A stretch of 64,000 nucleotides of DNA. Source: Cryptomeria japonica. Its lineage: Eukaryota; Streptophyta; Pinopsida; Cupressales; Cupressaceae. The position numbers and the translations under genes were made by a program. How positions within the stretch are numbered: the first letter of the stretch is position 1; every line of letters begins with the position of its first letter. Below are positions 1-11,871 of this stretch, piece after piece. The stretch is taken from assembly GCF_030272615.1 (NCBI RefSeq), contig NC_081410.1, forward strand, positions 112,606,433-112,670,432, written 5' to 3'. The notes beneath the pieces were generated by a model. It ran no database searches and was not told the DNA's origin. It worked only from the letters and a program-made list of their open reading frames with translations.

Positions 1-631
1 TATGTTTTAGTTTGGCATACTAAAAAGAGTAATAAAACTGCATGCATTTATGCATTCATTTTAAAGCCCTTGTTTGCTATCTTCAAATCAACAAATGATG
101 CATTCTTGTACAATGTTGGGCTCATTCCTCATGTTAGTAGTCATTTCTATACACACTCACTCCCACATATTTAGCTCCCATCTTCATCCTTACATGAACA
201 TTTTCCTATACATCCAATTACTCTAAGCATTTATTACATCTATTTATACACCTACCTCTACTAAGTCATTATTCACACGATTTGATTTTCCATCCACCCA
301 AATTCATTTATGTGGTTATGGACTAGACCAAGTATGGTTGTCTACTTGACCCCCTCCCTTTTTAAATTTTAAATTTTAAATTTGGTCAACTAGTCTCATT
401 TATTTTCTTGTCTCAAGCCAACTAAGTGCAAATTTGATGCAATTTGTTGTTATGTGCTAGTATTTAAAGATGTCCAATGTACTCATTTGATAAAATCCAA
501 GGTGCTCGTATTCCTCAAGCATTCTAGAATATCAAGGAAGAAAACACTAGTGACATATTTTAATTTGGTTTACAAAAAAGTAGTAATAAATGTGCATGCA
601 TTCATTTTGGGGCCCTTTTCTTGCTATCTTT
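1..631. repeat. Diverged direct repeat pair (about 1-88 and 554-631)
   Basis: The first about 88 bases recur at 554-631 with substitutions and a small gap. Shared blocks include TAATAAA, GCATGCA, TTCATTTT and TTGCTATCTT. The DNA between is AT-rich with no supported gene. It may be an old tandem duplication or the edges of a decayed element. Confidence 0.45.
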
Positions 632-798
632 GGCTTTTCTATACATTTATGGGGCTTGACCTATAAGAACTTATTTTGATGTAATGAAATGGTATCCTTT
701 TCAAGATATTTATGAATACTACTAGCCATCAAATTATTAGAAGAAGTTGAGCAAACAAATATAACTACCAAGTGATTAAAGAAGAAAATTGTATGATT

Positions 799-961
799 GA
801 GAACCTAATACATAGTAATAGACTTGTCCCTAGATAAAACATAGGATTAGTACACAATCCCAAGTGAGCAAACAAAAAACTAGTTGAAGGATGAATCCAT
901 GAGAGCCTAATACATAGAATTGGACTTGATCCTAGATAAAACATAAGATTAGTGCACAATC
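799..961. repeat. Imperfect direct repeat, two units of about 62 bp
   Basis: The segment 799-861 recurs at 900-961. Both contain CCTAATACATAG, CCTAGATAAAACATA and CACAATC blocks. They are separated by about 38 bp of unrelated sequence. No function is visible. Confidence 0.55.
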
Positions 962-2310
962 TAAGGCATTAATTTGATAGAGATGTCAAACTTCCAAAGA
1001 AAATATGTTTAAAATATAGTGCAATAACTAATCAAAGTTCAAATGAACAATCATTGAACAAGTGCAAGTAAACAAACAAATAAATAATGGAAACCAAATA
1101 AAATAAGGGAAAATGATGCAAGGGCTACCAATATATATGAAAGTCAATTGTGATATGCTACCTAATCTTAAGGATATGAATGTACAAATTCTTTGCGACC
1201 ACAATCAATCTCTTATATCTATTCAAAAATGCAACAACAATCCATCAAATGGATCTCAACCCCAAATATTACCAGAGCTCCACATTATATAATGCATGTT
1301 ACTTGTACTATCATATAGGATTGAGATTGATTATTGGAAAACATGTGTGGTAAAAAAATGTAGCTCAAATAGTAAGTAGCATCTTTAAAGAAAAATCAAC
1401 CATTCTTTAATTAATTCACACTACCATTTTTCATATTCTACAACTAACACACTAACAAAATATATAATCATGTCATGATCTAATCGAACCATTCTAACAA
1501 AATGACCAACTACATAACATATTACATCAACTAATAAAATTACAAATAACACACATGAGAAATAGGTTGCATGAAAGATCAATAAGGGGTCTTCAATGTA
1601 AAATGACTTACACATGGCATACATGTACAAGGGTGCACCAATGGGAAAAAGATCATGCAAAACACCAAAATCCACCTAATACAATGTATTTCATGTGATT
1701 AAGCTAGCATAGGACGAACTATCACAACATAGGGCATACACAAGATAAACTCAAATATGGGAAGCTAAACATCTATGTGTGTGATATAAGATTGCACCAA
1801 CCCAAGGATTCTCCAACATTAAACACCCTTGGTAAAATGATTGTGAGCCAAGTGCTTGCAATATGAACTAGATGTAGATTACTTATTCAAAAACACAAGT
1901 TGGCTTACTTTAGCTTCAAAAATTCATTAGTCATCCTCAATCCCCTTTACCCTTCTAGAATTTTTAAGTACATAGCGATGATTTATATGGTTTCCTCTCC
2001 TTGATTTTCTAATATCTCCTTTTTACAATCAAGCACTTCCACTCGTTGCATATTTAAACCTTAATGTGTATGGTAGTAATACATATCGAATGCATTGAAT
2101 ATCAATGAGATATACAACCTTCCTAGTAACTCAATCTCATAAGTTCTCAAAAAATTGTATAAAACGTAGCACAGATTGATCTTCTTAGGATTTATCTCAT
2201 TATGCATTCCTTTGGGAAATCACTCATTTCTCAATAGTTATAGGACTAACTCATCCTCCAAGTAATACTTCTTTCTACAAGTATCATTTACCTATAACTT
2301 ACATTTTGTG
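962..2310. other. AT-rich intergenic DNA without recognisable genes
   Basis: Only short open frames rich in AT-encoded residues occur here. I see no domain, splice structure or LTR. Confidence 0.5.
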
Positions 2311-2649
2311 CTATTCTCGTCTAACTATTTGAATTTTGTACATGAAACTTCTTCCTATAATATGTGAAGTCCCCAATTTTACACCCAAGTGCCTTATGTT
2401 TGCTTCTACTCCCAATAAAATTATAACATCTTGTGGGGATATCTTATACACCACTTGAAATGGCATATTCCCTAGTAGCCTATTCATTAACTTATACACA
2501 AACTTCACTTGCATCAACATAGATTCCCATTGCATAGTATTTTGTCCTATTAAACATTTGAGTAGATTTCCAAAGATTTGATAGACAAAATCTATATATA
2601 TGTACATGTGCAAATGATATGTAAAGTTATGATTGAGTTGTGTGTCCAA
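2311..2649 (-). pseudogene. Ty3/Gypsy integrase C-terminal remnant
   Basis: A 112-residue minus-strand frame resembles the part of plant Gypsy integrases just after the catalytic glutamate. The pattern is LGNLLRxLxGxxxxxWxxxLxQAEFAYN...GxxPFxxVY. Here it reads as GNLLKCLIGQ, then QWESML, then QVKFVYK, then GNMPFQVVY. The catalytic DDE part is not recognisable upstream and the frame is heavily substituted, so this is an old fragment with no nearby LTR. The family call rests on motif spacing only. Confidence 0.55.
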
Positions 2650-5600
2650 TATCTTCTATAGTGTGCACCAAAAATGGATAAGAACTCGTTTTTCATGATC
2701 CAATGTGATGTTACCTAACATGTAATCAAACTATCTCCTTGAATAATAAATTTATAATTTTTGACATGTCGTTCCATTTTTTGGGTAAAATTTTAGAATT
2801 GTATACCAATTTTATTAAGGAAATAACCAACACAAATATAGCACTTGAAAGTGACATATAAGTTTTAAAATTTATAATCATATAAGCTAATGAAACGTAA
2901 CCTTTTAGTTTATAAATTTAAAAGAATAATTTAATTTTCAAAAAATTCAAAAAATGAGGTCAACGGGCCTCACTTTCACTATAGAAAAATTCATAGTTTA
3001 TTTTTCTTGATTCTTTTCCACTTAGCTAGCTTGAATATCTAATGCATGGAAAAAAAAATTGATAAATATTTTTTTATGAATTTTTAAATTCAAGTTTCCT
3101 AAAAATATAATAATTTTTATGGATTTCTACATTATGTCTAGACTCAAAAATAAATTATACCATTTTGGAGAAGATTTTGTTCTCTTTTTTGCATAATATT
3201 TTTCTTAAATTTTAAAAATAAATTTTTTTTTTTTTTTAATTTTTAATTAGTCTTATATTTGGATTATAATGACCTAGTTATAATAAATTTATAAAATTAA
3301 TACTAAATTTGTTGGAAGAGGTGTGTTGTACACCTTGCATAATAAATTACTAATATTAAAATGTAAAAAATAATTTTTTAATTTGTCATTTATTCTAGAG
3401 ATGTGAATATTGCATATGTTAGGCATTCTTGGGAACACTTTATGTTGTATGTGATTTAGGATAAATATTCAATGTATGTGTCACATTGAAAAAATATTTA
3501 TTATTAGAAAAACTTTATTCCAAAAAGTAAATGTGAAGATCATATTTTTGTAAGTTAATGGTTTTGAGACTCGTGGTCTAGTGATATGGTTTTGGAGATT
3601 TTATTTTCTCCCTTGAGAGGGTTTTCTAAGAATATATCGTATGTTCTTGCTAGTATGTTTTTTATTCTTATGGATTATGGATTATGCATACTTGTTTTGC
3701 ATATTTTCTCTCGTGGGGGTTATGTAGAAATGGTTATTATTGCTACAAATATCAGTTTAAAAATAATTGTACTATATGTACATGTTCAAATTATATGCTC
3801 TAAGTCCTAACAAAGAGATTTTTTCGATTATTTTTTAATATACCTAGTTCAAGAAATCTAGTCTAGAAGTTAAGGTTTTACTAAATTTGTAAAAAGGGGG
3901 AGGGGATAAGTTTCCATGTAAGGTGTCAACTTGGAATTTTTAGGTAAAATTATTTCACCTCGAATAATTTTAACCAAAACAAGTTCAATCATAAACCCAA
4001 ATTTCACTTGAAACTATGTTCTACCTGAAACTCACTCTTACATAATTTTTTTTTATTATTTATAAAACAAAGAACATTTTTATCTTTCGCAAACAAAATT
4101 AAATGTAATAAAAATTTCAATGCACTCTTATAGTTCTTCAAAATGCTATAATATTCTAATTTTATTTATGGAGACACGTTTTCTATGGAGATGTGCTTTT
4201 CTAAGTATGGATTTTATCAAATTCATTTTAATTTATATAAAAATATAATATTTATTTTAAGATTATTCTTAAAATATATTTTTTAACTAGCATGTGGTCA
4301 ATGATTTTTCTTCTTATTGTATCCTTAAGTCCCCTCTATAGTGCACCAAACATAACATTCAATAATATTGCTCTCTCATATCCTCGAAAATGATGATGAA
4401 ATGGTATATTTTGAGGATTGTAAAGGTTAAAGTAATAAGAAGGCTAAAAAAATATTGTATTGTTTTTTTCTTAACAGTCTTCTTTCTCTTCTAGACTTTT
4501 ATCCTATTGGTCTTTCTAACATCTTTCTTCTTATAGTGATCAGTTATTTTTACTAAACTAGATTCTCCATAAATGATCTAGTGAAGTGAGGAGGGTTTAA
4601 ACCTAATACCCAACCCTTAGATAAATCCAACAACCTTTAGAACTATCTCTCAATTCCACTCTACTATATTGGGTGGTTTAGCAAAGGATATAAGTATATT
4701 GAAAGGTAGGTTTTCTATGTTGGAGTAATAAGGGAAATCTTCTATGAGATATAATAGTAAAAATCAAAAGTGTATAGTTTCTAAAATATAATATTTATTC
4801 TATTTGTAGGGTTTGAAGTTTTCATAGGTGAAGGTTTTAGCTTGCGCATAATTAAGTTTCTCATTTATGATTTAAAGTTTGAAGTTTTATAGATTTTAAG
4901 ATAGGGGTTTAGATTTTAGGCTTTTCCAATTTACTAGGTATGTATGTAGGGTCAAGTTAAAGGATTAGGTTTTGTACATAAGTGTGTTTGATATCAAATA
5001 TTTTTATGGGATGGTATAGTTATTATAGCTCATCTCATTTTTTATGTATTGAATGAGCATCTTTTGGCCAATATAGTATTTGTTTCTCTTCTTAGCATAT
5101 ATCTTAATTTGCATAGCTTTGAGTGCTACTTTCAGTGTGTGTCTATCTTAATCCACATCACCCTATATCTTTTTTACTCATTTAACTATATATATATCCC
5201 AATCTCTATTTGTACCTTATTCATCTCATATCATCATGTAGCAGGCTTGAATGTAATTGTGAAGAATGAAAATTATGCCTAATTCAAAAGATCAAGTAGT
5301 GGGGTGAACAAACCAAAATATTCATAGACTCTTTGTTTGTGTCACTAGCACCATATGTACATATCATCCTAAATGCTCCAATACATTTAATATTATGGCC
5401 AAATTAATTTTCCAATTGTTTAGGGTCAAGTTCAAAGCTATAATTGCAAACTTGATGCAAATTGTTGGAATCAAACCTAGACAAAATTCAAGATGAACAT
5501 AAAACTTGAGGCATACATCTAAAAAAATGATTGCACTTCTAGGACATAAGAACATAATATTCTAGAATGTTCTTCAAAGATAATCACTTTGATCATAGAA

Positions 5601-6479
5601 TGAAATACCACCATTTATATTTTATTAACTATAACAATTATCAAACTTATTAATCTCAACATATCATAAATTAATCTAAACACATTTATATTTAATTACA
5701 TTTACTCAATTAACCTTATTGAATTTTGAAAAAAAAAAACTACTTAAAACATTGAAAATTATCTTTGTTGATTATCTTTGATTTCAACATAATTCTTTTG
5801 TATTCTATATGATGAGGGTAATGTGTGAAAGGGATACGTCATCCTCCTATTCAACTAACCTCTCTCCTTGTTTTCATTTTTGTTGATTTGATTTTCAAAT
5901 ACCATCAGCCCATACTTTTTCTTCACTAGTAATGAAATGGGCACGTTTCAATTGAACTTACAAGTTTTTTATTTTGTTCTTTTAAAATTTTTGCCGTATC
6001 TTAATTATTTTCATTTTATTCTTTTTAAACTATTTTTCATATCTTAGTTATTATTCCTTCAGCCTTGACCTCATTTTATTGCATATCTAATATCTAATAA
6101 CTACATGTCCAAGTTTTGTTTTGGCCCTTGAGTTGTGACTATATTATGTCAAGAAAATTCCTTAGCTGTAAATATATTTCCTTTAACTGTTAAGAGTACC
6201 ATTGTGTAATGCATTAGTAGCTCTTATATTTATATTTGAGATTTTTATTGCAAAATGTTTTGTTTGATTTAGTTTATTGTTCATGGTAAATTATAATAAA
6301 ATCTTTTGAAATGTCTTTTTTTATATTTGTTGCACCATAATGGTTGTATAATCATAGGGATTAGTGAGTCGTAGGGTATGTAATGGTTCTTCTAAATAAG
6401 TTGTAAGTTGTTCCAAATACAAAATGTGTATGCATTGCTTGTTTGTTTGTGTTCAACACAATTCTCACAAATGATCTCA
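2650..6479. other. AT-rich intergenic DNA, nothing recognised
   Basis: This long AT-rich stretch holds homopolymer runs (for example poly-T near 3220-3238) and short chance frames. I find no coding similarity, RNA gene or paired terminal repeats. Confidence 0.5.
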
Positions 6480-6900
6480 AATTAACTAAAAGAGGGGTAA
6501 AAATTTATTCAAGAACAAGTAAGATATAGAGAAGAAGGACAGGCCACTCCCCAAGGAACATAAGGAGCATAAAGAACCCAGTCACTATCCACTAAATGAT
6601 CTAACACAGTAACCATTTCAAGAGGCAATTGCCTCTTATCCACAATATTCCAAGCATAAATATGATCAAAAGCCCATTTAGCCAAACAATCAGCAACCTC
6701 CTTCCACCCCCTAGGAATGTACCTGAAAACAACATAATCAAAAGATCCACAGAGAGGGGCTACAAATGTGGATACGTAGAAAGCAAAGGAGGATTACCAT
6801 CCCAAGAATCCAACCAAAAAAGAGCTTCAGAGCCCTGATTACAGATCCAAAAAAGACCCTTCTTAACTAGTTGAGCCCCAGTTTTTCAGAAGTGTGTCAA
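6480..6900 (-). pseudogene. LINE (non-LTR retrotransposon) ORF2 3' end with RNase H-like domain
   Basis: Read on the minus strand, about 6890-6550 encodes a stretch with GSEALFWLDSWDG followed by IPRGWKEVADCLAKWA. These resemble the region after the reverse transcriptase and the C-terminal RNase H-like domain of plant LINE ORF2, where an ADxLAKxA motif is typical. Stops interrupt the frame, so it is a remnant. Downstream on the same strand, an AATAAA sequence (about 6504-6511) followed by ACCCCTCTTTT would suit a LINE 3' UTR and tail. No upstream RT or endonuclease part is preserved, consistent with 5' truncation. Confidence 0.5.
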
Positions 6901-8280
6901 ATCATAGAGCCTCCACTTTCCAAAGGATAGTGGCCAACATCCACCCGATCTCAAATTGAAGTGAAGTTATCTACTACAATTTAAAAAAGGATTGAACAAA
7001 GTGAGTATAAATGGTAATCTCTTCATGTGTTCCTATTTAATTAATGCATTGTGCAATGATTTGTCATTTAATACAAGTTTTCCCCTCAATAGGATCCTCC
7101 AATGAACATAGAGAAAAGGTCAAAATATTTTTGAGCAATAATGAGTTGATTCAACTATAGTTTTTTACAATCATTTTTAACATCTCATTTATATTGTAAA
7201 TGCAATCAATTTGTGTAATAGAAACAATGAATATAGAATCTGAAATAAATAATAGAATAAAAATACATGGTACATAGTATTTTAGATGGAAAAAATCTTT
7301 TAGCTAAAATAATCCAATAGAATAATGTTCTTTACTATTGCATAAAAATTCAATTGTTCACAATATAATAACAAATATCTTATTTAACCCTAAATTATGC
7401 CTGAAAATCAATAGACACATCAAAAACAATTTATAAATTATTTATAATCATGGGTGAAAATAGAAAACCTAATAAAGAAAACCTAATAAAGCACCCAAAA
7501 AATATCCAACAAACTTATCTAAATCGCTAACAATAAAAATGCTTTGTATTTTTCTCTACACTAGTCTCTTGAGCTTTAACCAACTATTAAACATAGATTA
7601 GACAACATACATCCAACATATAAAGTTGTTAGTTCGATAAAAATGTCCAAAATCCTTAACTATCTAAAAAAAAGTATAAGAAAATCGATAGTTGGTTTTC
7701 ATGGGAGCCTCACATTCTTATAAGAAACGAGGGAACACTAACCAAACCCCACGTACCATATAAAATCCCAAAGAGATTAGAAATAATGGAGATATGTCAT
7801 TAAATGTTAATGGATTAGATAGTGTACTCTAAGGTAGCATTAATTTCTACCTGAATTTCATAAACTCCCAATAATGCAAGCCAAGGTTCAAACTTTATTA
7901 GCTTTCCAATTTTAGAAATTACAATTCTCAAACTTGACATATGAACATATGCCAAATATAATGGATCCTTGAGATATTAGGATAAAGGACGTTGAATGAA
8001 AGATTGCTAAAATGAAATAGTTATGAAAAGGGCTAGAAGGTTCCCCAAACACTGAACAAATATAGGATGATGAACTTGAATGCCTTAGTAAAAGTGGAAT
8101 TCGAGAAGCCTACGAAGATAGCACAAAGAGATACTTCCTTTTCAAGTGCACAAACAAGTGGAATTCTAGAAGCCTGTGAAAGATTGAACAAAGTACTTAC
8201 TTTTACAAACTAGCATTTTCTAAAGGGCACCTCTATAGTTTTTTAAGAGGCTTAAACCAACCCAATTTATTATGTGCACA
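6901..8280. other. AT-rich intergenic DNA, nothing recognised
   Basis: No coding frame with recognisable similarity. A short near-repeat of GTGGAATTC-AGAAGCCT occurs near 8093 and 8157. Confidence 0.45.
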
Positions 8281-8894
8281 TTATTTTTTCTTGAGTTTTT
8301 GTAGAGCATATTTTTGTAGGAGTTCAACATTCTCAAACTCCTCTTTGTTGACTCCTCTTTGGAGGATGATGTCTCCTCCCGAGATGAGGTGCCCCTTACT
8401 ATTGATCAAGCCTTTGTTGACGTTACTGCTGTTGTGGACTTGTCTGCCCCTTTGGCTCCTATATTTGTTGCTTCTGCTCCACAACTTCACCCTTCTCTTG
8501 GCGATTCTTCTCTTGTTGTTGTTCTACAGCAATTGTCTATTGTTGTCCAGCAGCAGTCTGGTAGTAACTCTGCGGGGTCCCCCCCGCCTGATTTTTCTTT
8601 TAATGTTCTTAATGACAATGTTGCCTAGATGGTTGTTTGTCGTAGGCGGAAGGGAAAATCTGCCCCCCTTTCCCAACCCCCGCTTCGTCAAGTTCTAGGT
8701 GTTTCTCCCCACTCTTGAGATGGGTTGGGTTGTTGCAGGTTTGATAGTTTGTTTGGCATGTCTACCTTTGTTTGTTTAGGGTTTGTACCCTTGCTTGGTC
8801 TGTTTGTCATCCATGGGCTTTTGTTTAATTTGATAGTCTTTTGGCTATGTAAGGGTCAGCACCCTAGTTAACGTTGCTTTTTTAATCAAAAACA
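8281..8894 (+). pseudogene. LINE-like ORF1 C-terminal remnant with 3' tail
   Basis: A frame from 8359 reads through Val/Leu/Ser-rich sequence to a TAG at 8626-8628. It then continues in the same frame with MVVCRRRKGKSAPL to a TGA near 8717. The basic RRRKGK run after a short hydrophobic lead resembles the C-terminal end of plant LINE ORF1 (gag-like) proteins. The sequence ends in GGGTCAGCACCCT followed by AATCAAAAACAT at about 8882-8893. A very similar ending occurs at 42632-42672. No ORF2 is present, so if this is LINE-derived it is internally deleted. The local GC content and codon use differ from the AT-rich surroundings. Confidence 0.35.
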
Positions 8895-11486
8895 TTCTAA
8901 TACCAAAACTGCCTCAAATTATACCCAGTGTATCTCCATCGACATCGTTTGAACAATTTATTCCACTAAGCAACCCAAACACTAGGTAGATAAGCAAATC
9001 CCTAAGAATATAATATGGTATTAGTAATAGTTCCTAAAATAAAGGCAAAATATCTTAGGAAAAGTGGAACAATTATCATGCAAAGGAGGATAAGGGACAA
9101 TAGCCGATTATTGTTACTACAAAAGATGTATTGGATGAATCCAAAAAGGGAAAAGATAAAAGATGGAACTTGGATCGGTATTGAGATCCGTGGGCAGGTA
9201 TATCAAACAAATTTTCAATGAACAAAAGGAGATTACAATGGTAAGGGAAAAACTGCAAGCGGCTTGGAAACAATTGGTAGAGACACGCAAAGAAGGTTAT
9301 GGTCTCCCCTAAGTGTCTCATTGTCAAAGTAGAAAAAGGGGATAAAAAAATGTAATCAATATTTGGGATCCCATATGGCATATTAGAAGATATTTCTAAG
9401 TTGAAGAATCAGGCTTCAAGTATGCCTTCACAATGATCTCATATTATAGGAAACTGACATGGCCAAAGTTTTGCAATATTTCACGCATCCAAAAAGCTTA
9501 GATTTACATTCAGTTTTGTCACATTATGTAATTTTTAATATATAATAATATGTATTTAAAATTAATTGTGATGATTGAGGAGATTTCTTACTAAGATCCA
9601 TGACAGGCAAACTAGGTCATCCTTATGCATGTTCTTGTTCATATTTACTAGAACTTGCACTTGCCTAAGATTTGCTTTACCTTCTTCAATTTCTTCATAA
9701 TATGCTCCATGTCATCTTCTACAGCATCCTCTAGTTAAAAATGAAATTCAAATCTTCTACGAAGTCCTTTCTCCCTCCTTGCTTCTTGGACTTGCAGCTT
9801 GTATTTTAAAGTTGAGGTGGAAAATTCTTCTATTTTTTGTTTCTATATTTATTCTTCATTACCATGCACATCATAGCTGGTCGCTCATGTAGGGCAAGTG
9901 GTCATAATAAAACAATATAGACTAGATATAGTTTGTAAAAGACATTTGAAACATAAAACTAGACGTGGGATTAGATCAAATGAATCCATTCATGACAAAA
10001 TCCTTAATTTGATCAGAAAGAACCTTGTTGATAAAAGACAACCACCATGAATGGCTTTCCTTAATGAGCATCGCAATACTACTGTTATTACCATGATGCC
10101 GCACACAAACACTGAATTCCACACCAATGACAGAAACTACCCTGCTGCCAATGGTTCCTAGGAACTTGCAGCTCCTCGTGTAATTGACCCATTTGAAGCT
10201 TCCATAGACAAGTACCTACCCAACACCAACGTTATATAACTCACCCAACAATGCCCAAAAAAAATCCATTTAACTCATTGTAATTGCAGGCAAGTTGACC
10301 CACATTTTCCACGTGCATTCTTGATGTCTAACATGCAAAGCCCGAATCCTTAATCAGAGTCCTAAACGAGCACCCTCACACTCCCTCTCCCCAATCCAAA
10401 TGTAAAGCTTGGAAGATCTAGATCTGCAAATTTATACAGGTGTAACTGAGAAGTTTGTGACAGATTAATATTGATTATACCAGTGGAAGAATATCTTGGA
10501 GAGGACACATCAAACAATAAGCACTATGCCAAATCCATGTAAGTGTATGATTTTTTCCTCTCACAAGCAAGGCCCAGAACTCATGCTTTAAGCTAACAAT
10601 TGCAATGACAATTCCGGCTCTTGCCGAATCACCAACCATTCCTCTAGATAATGATAATGCTTGCATAGCAGGAAAGGGAAATATTCAAGAGCTATTCACA
10701 AGAAAAGCCCAAAAAGGTAAGATACTTTTTGCATGTGTCTTTCTTGTGCTTGCTTTAAAGACTTGTAATTACCGTTTTCAGAATCGACTATTCTTCATTA
10801 TGTTCATGATATTATTCAGCCATAAGATATAATTTTTAATTCTAAATATTTAAAGCTTCAGATTGTACCTAAAGCTCGAGTGAGTACAATATATTAGTAG
10901 GTCGGTTTATTCAATTTCATTTACAGGAATTAAATATTTCCTGACACATTAAAAGAGGTCTTATATAGTTTAATACGTATACAGAGGTGAATCTCTGTGC
11001 ATTTAAATTGAAAGTTGCTTCTGCAAACTTTCTAGACTTTAGAAATTTACCAATATGTGCTTTCTTTACTATGTCTCGATAATTTATAAAATTGAACTCT
11101 AAAAATATGATAAAACCTTCTACCAGACGAGACACCAAGAACATCAACAAACATCATGTCAAAATTGTAACCAAGGTCTGCACATTATCTAATAGTCAAC
11201 AAGATTCAAACCGGTGGCCCTGCTGGTAAATCTAACAATTATAATGTATATGTGGCATTCGAATTACAGAAAATGGCAAATGCCAAAATTTTGTCCATGG
11301 ATTAATCTGTCAAGTTTAAAAGTGTGAGAGGGAAAATGGAAGAGGATACCATGGGTATTGATAAAGAAGACGGTTACAGTTTCTAATAGTTGCTCGTTGG
11401 CAGCAAATGAATCATTGAGGTTTGCAGAGTTAAAAATATGTATTGTTGCTGTAAGACCAATCTCACAATTTCTATTTCTATTGTGT
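8895..11486. other. Intergenic DNA and presumed 3' UTR/downstream region of the Mpv17-family gene
   Basis: No confident gene. The minus-strand 3' UTR of the host gene must lie just below 11487. The nearest clear AATAAA on that strand is at about 10906-10911, too far to assign with confidence. A plus-strand frame at 10605-10711 ends at a plausible splice donor (AAAAAG|GTAAGA), but I cannot link it to any protein family. Confidence 0.35.
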
Positions 11487-11871
11487 TTAAGCTGATAGGA
11501 GGGATTTCAACCATCTTTTCCATGGGGCATCCTCTTGTTGCTCAAACCATGAAAGAAAAGCACTATCAAGCAAACAAAAAAAATTGACATAAAGAAGTTG
11601 ATACCGAACAGGTACAAAACGAAAATTTACTGTCTGTACTAAAGTCCATGTGGATCCTTCCATCATAAAAGCTGGGAGAAGATCCCTTTTAACATCCTCC
11701 TTAACCTGATCAAGCTTCTTTCCAGAAGCAAGACCCATATATGTAAAGAATGCAAGCAAATGCACAGGTCCAAAAATAAGGGTGTCTGCAGCCAACTTAG
11801 CAGTAACAAACTGCAACGAATTGGGACGCAATCGTAAACGATGCTTTGTTACATGCTCCAAGCCTTCATAC
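11487..11871 (-). CDS. Mpv17-family gene, exon 3 (terminal coding exon)
   Basis: The exon starts at an acceptor TGGTTGTAG|G, completes the Trp codon and continues [16 protein letters not shown]. It then encodes the remaining three membrane segments and the conserved [15 protein letters not shown] block. It ends in [14 protein letters not shown] and a TAA at 11489-11487. One family position that is usually Pro (WPxxQ) is Thr here (WTLVQ). No frame damage. Confidence 0.88.

Noticed and set aside
10605-10832. Possible plant exon with splice donor at about 10711
   Set aside because: The frame has no recognisable family, no partner exon was found, and a single donor is weak evidence.
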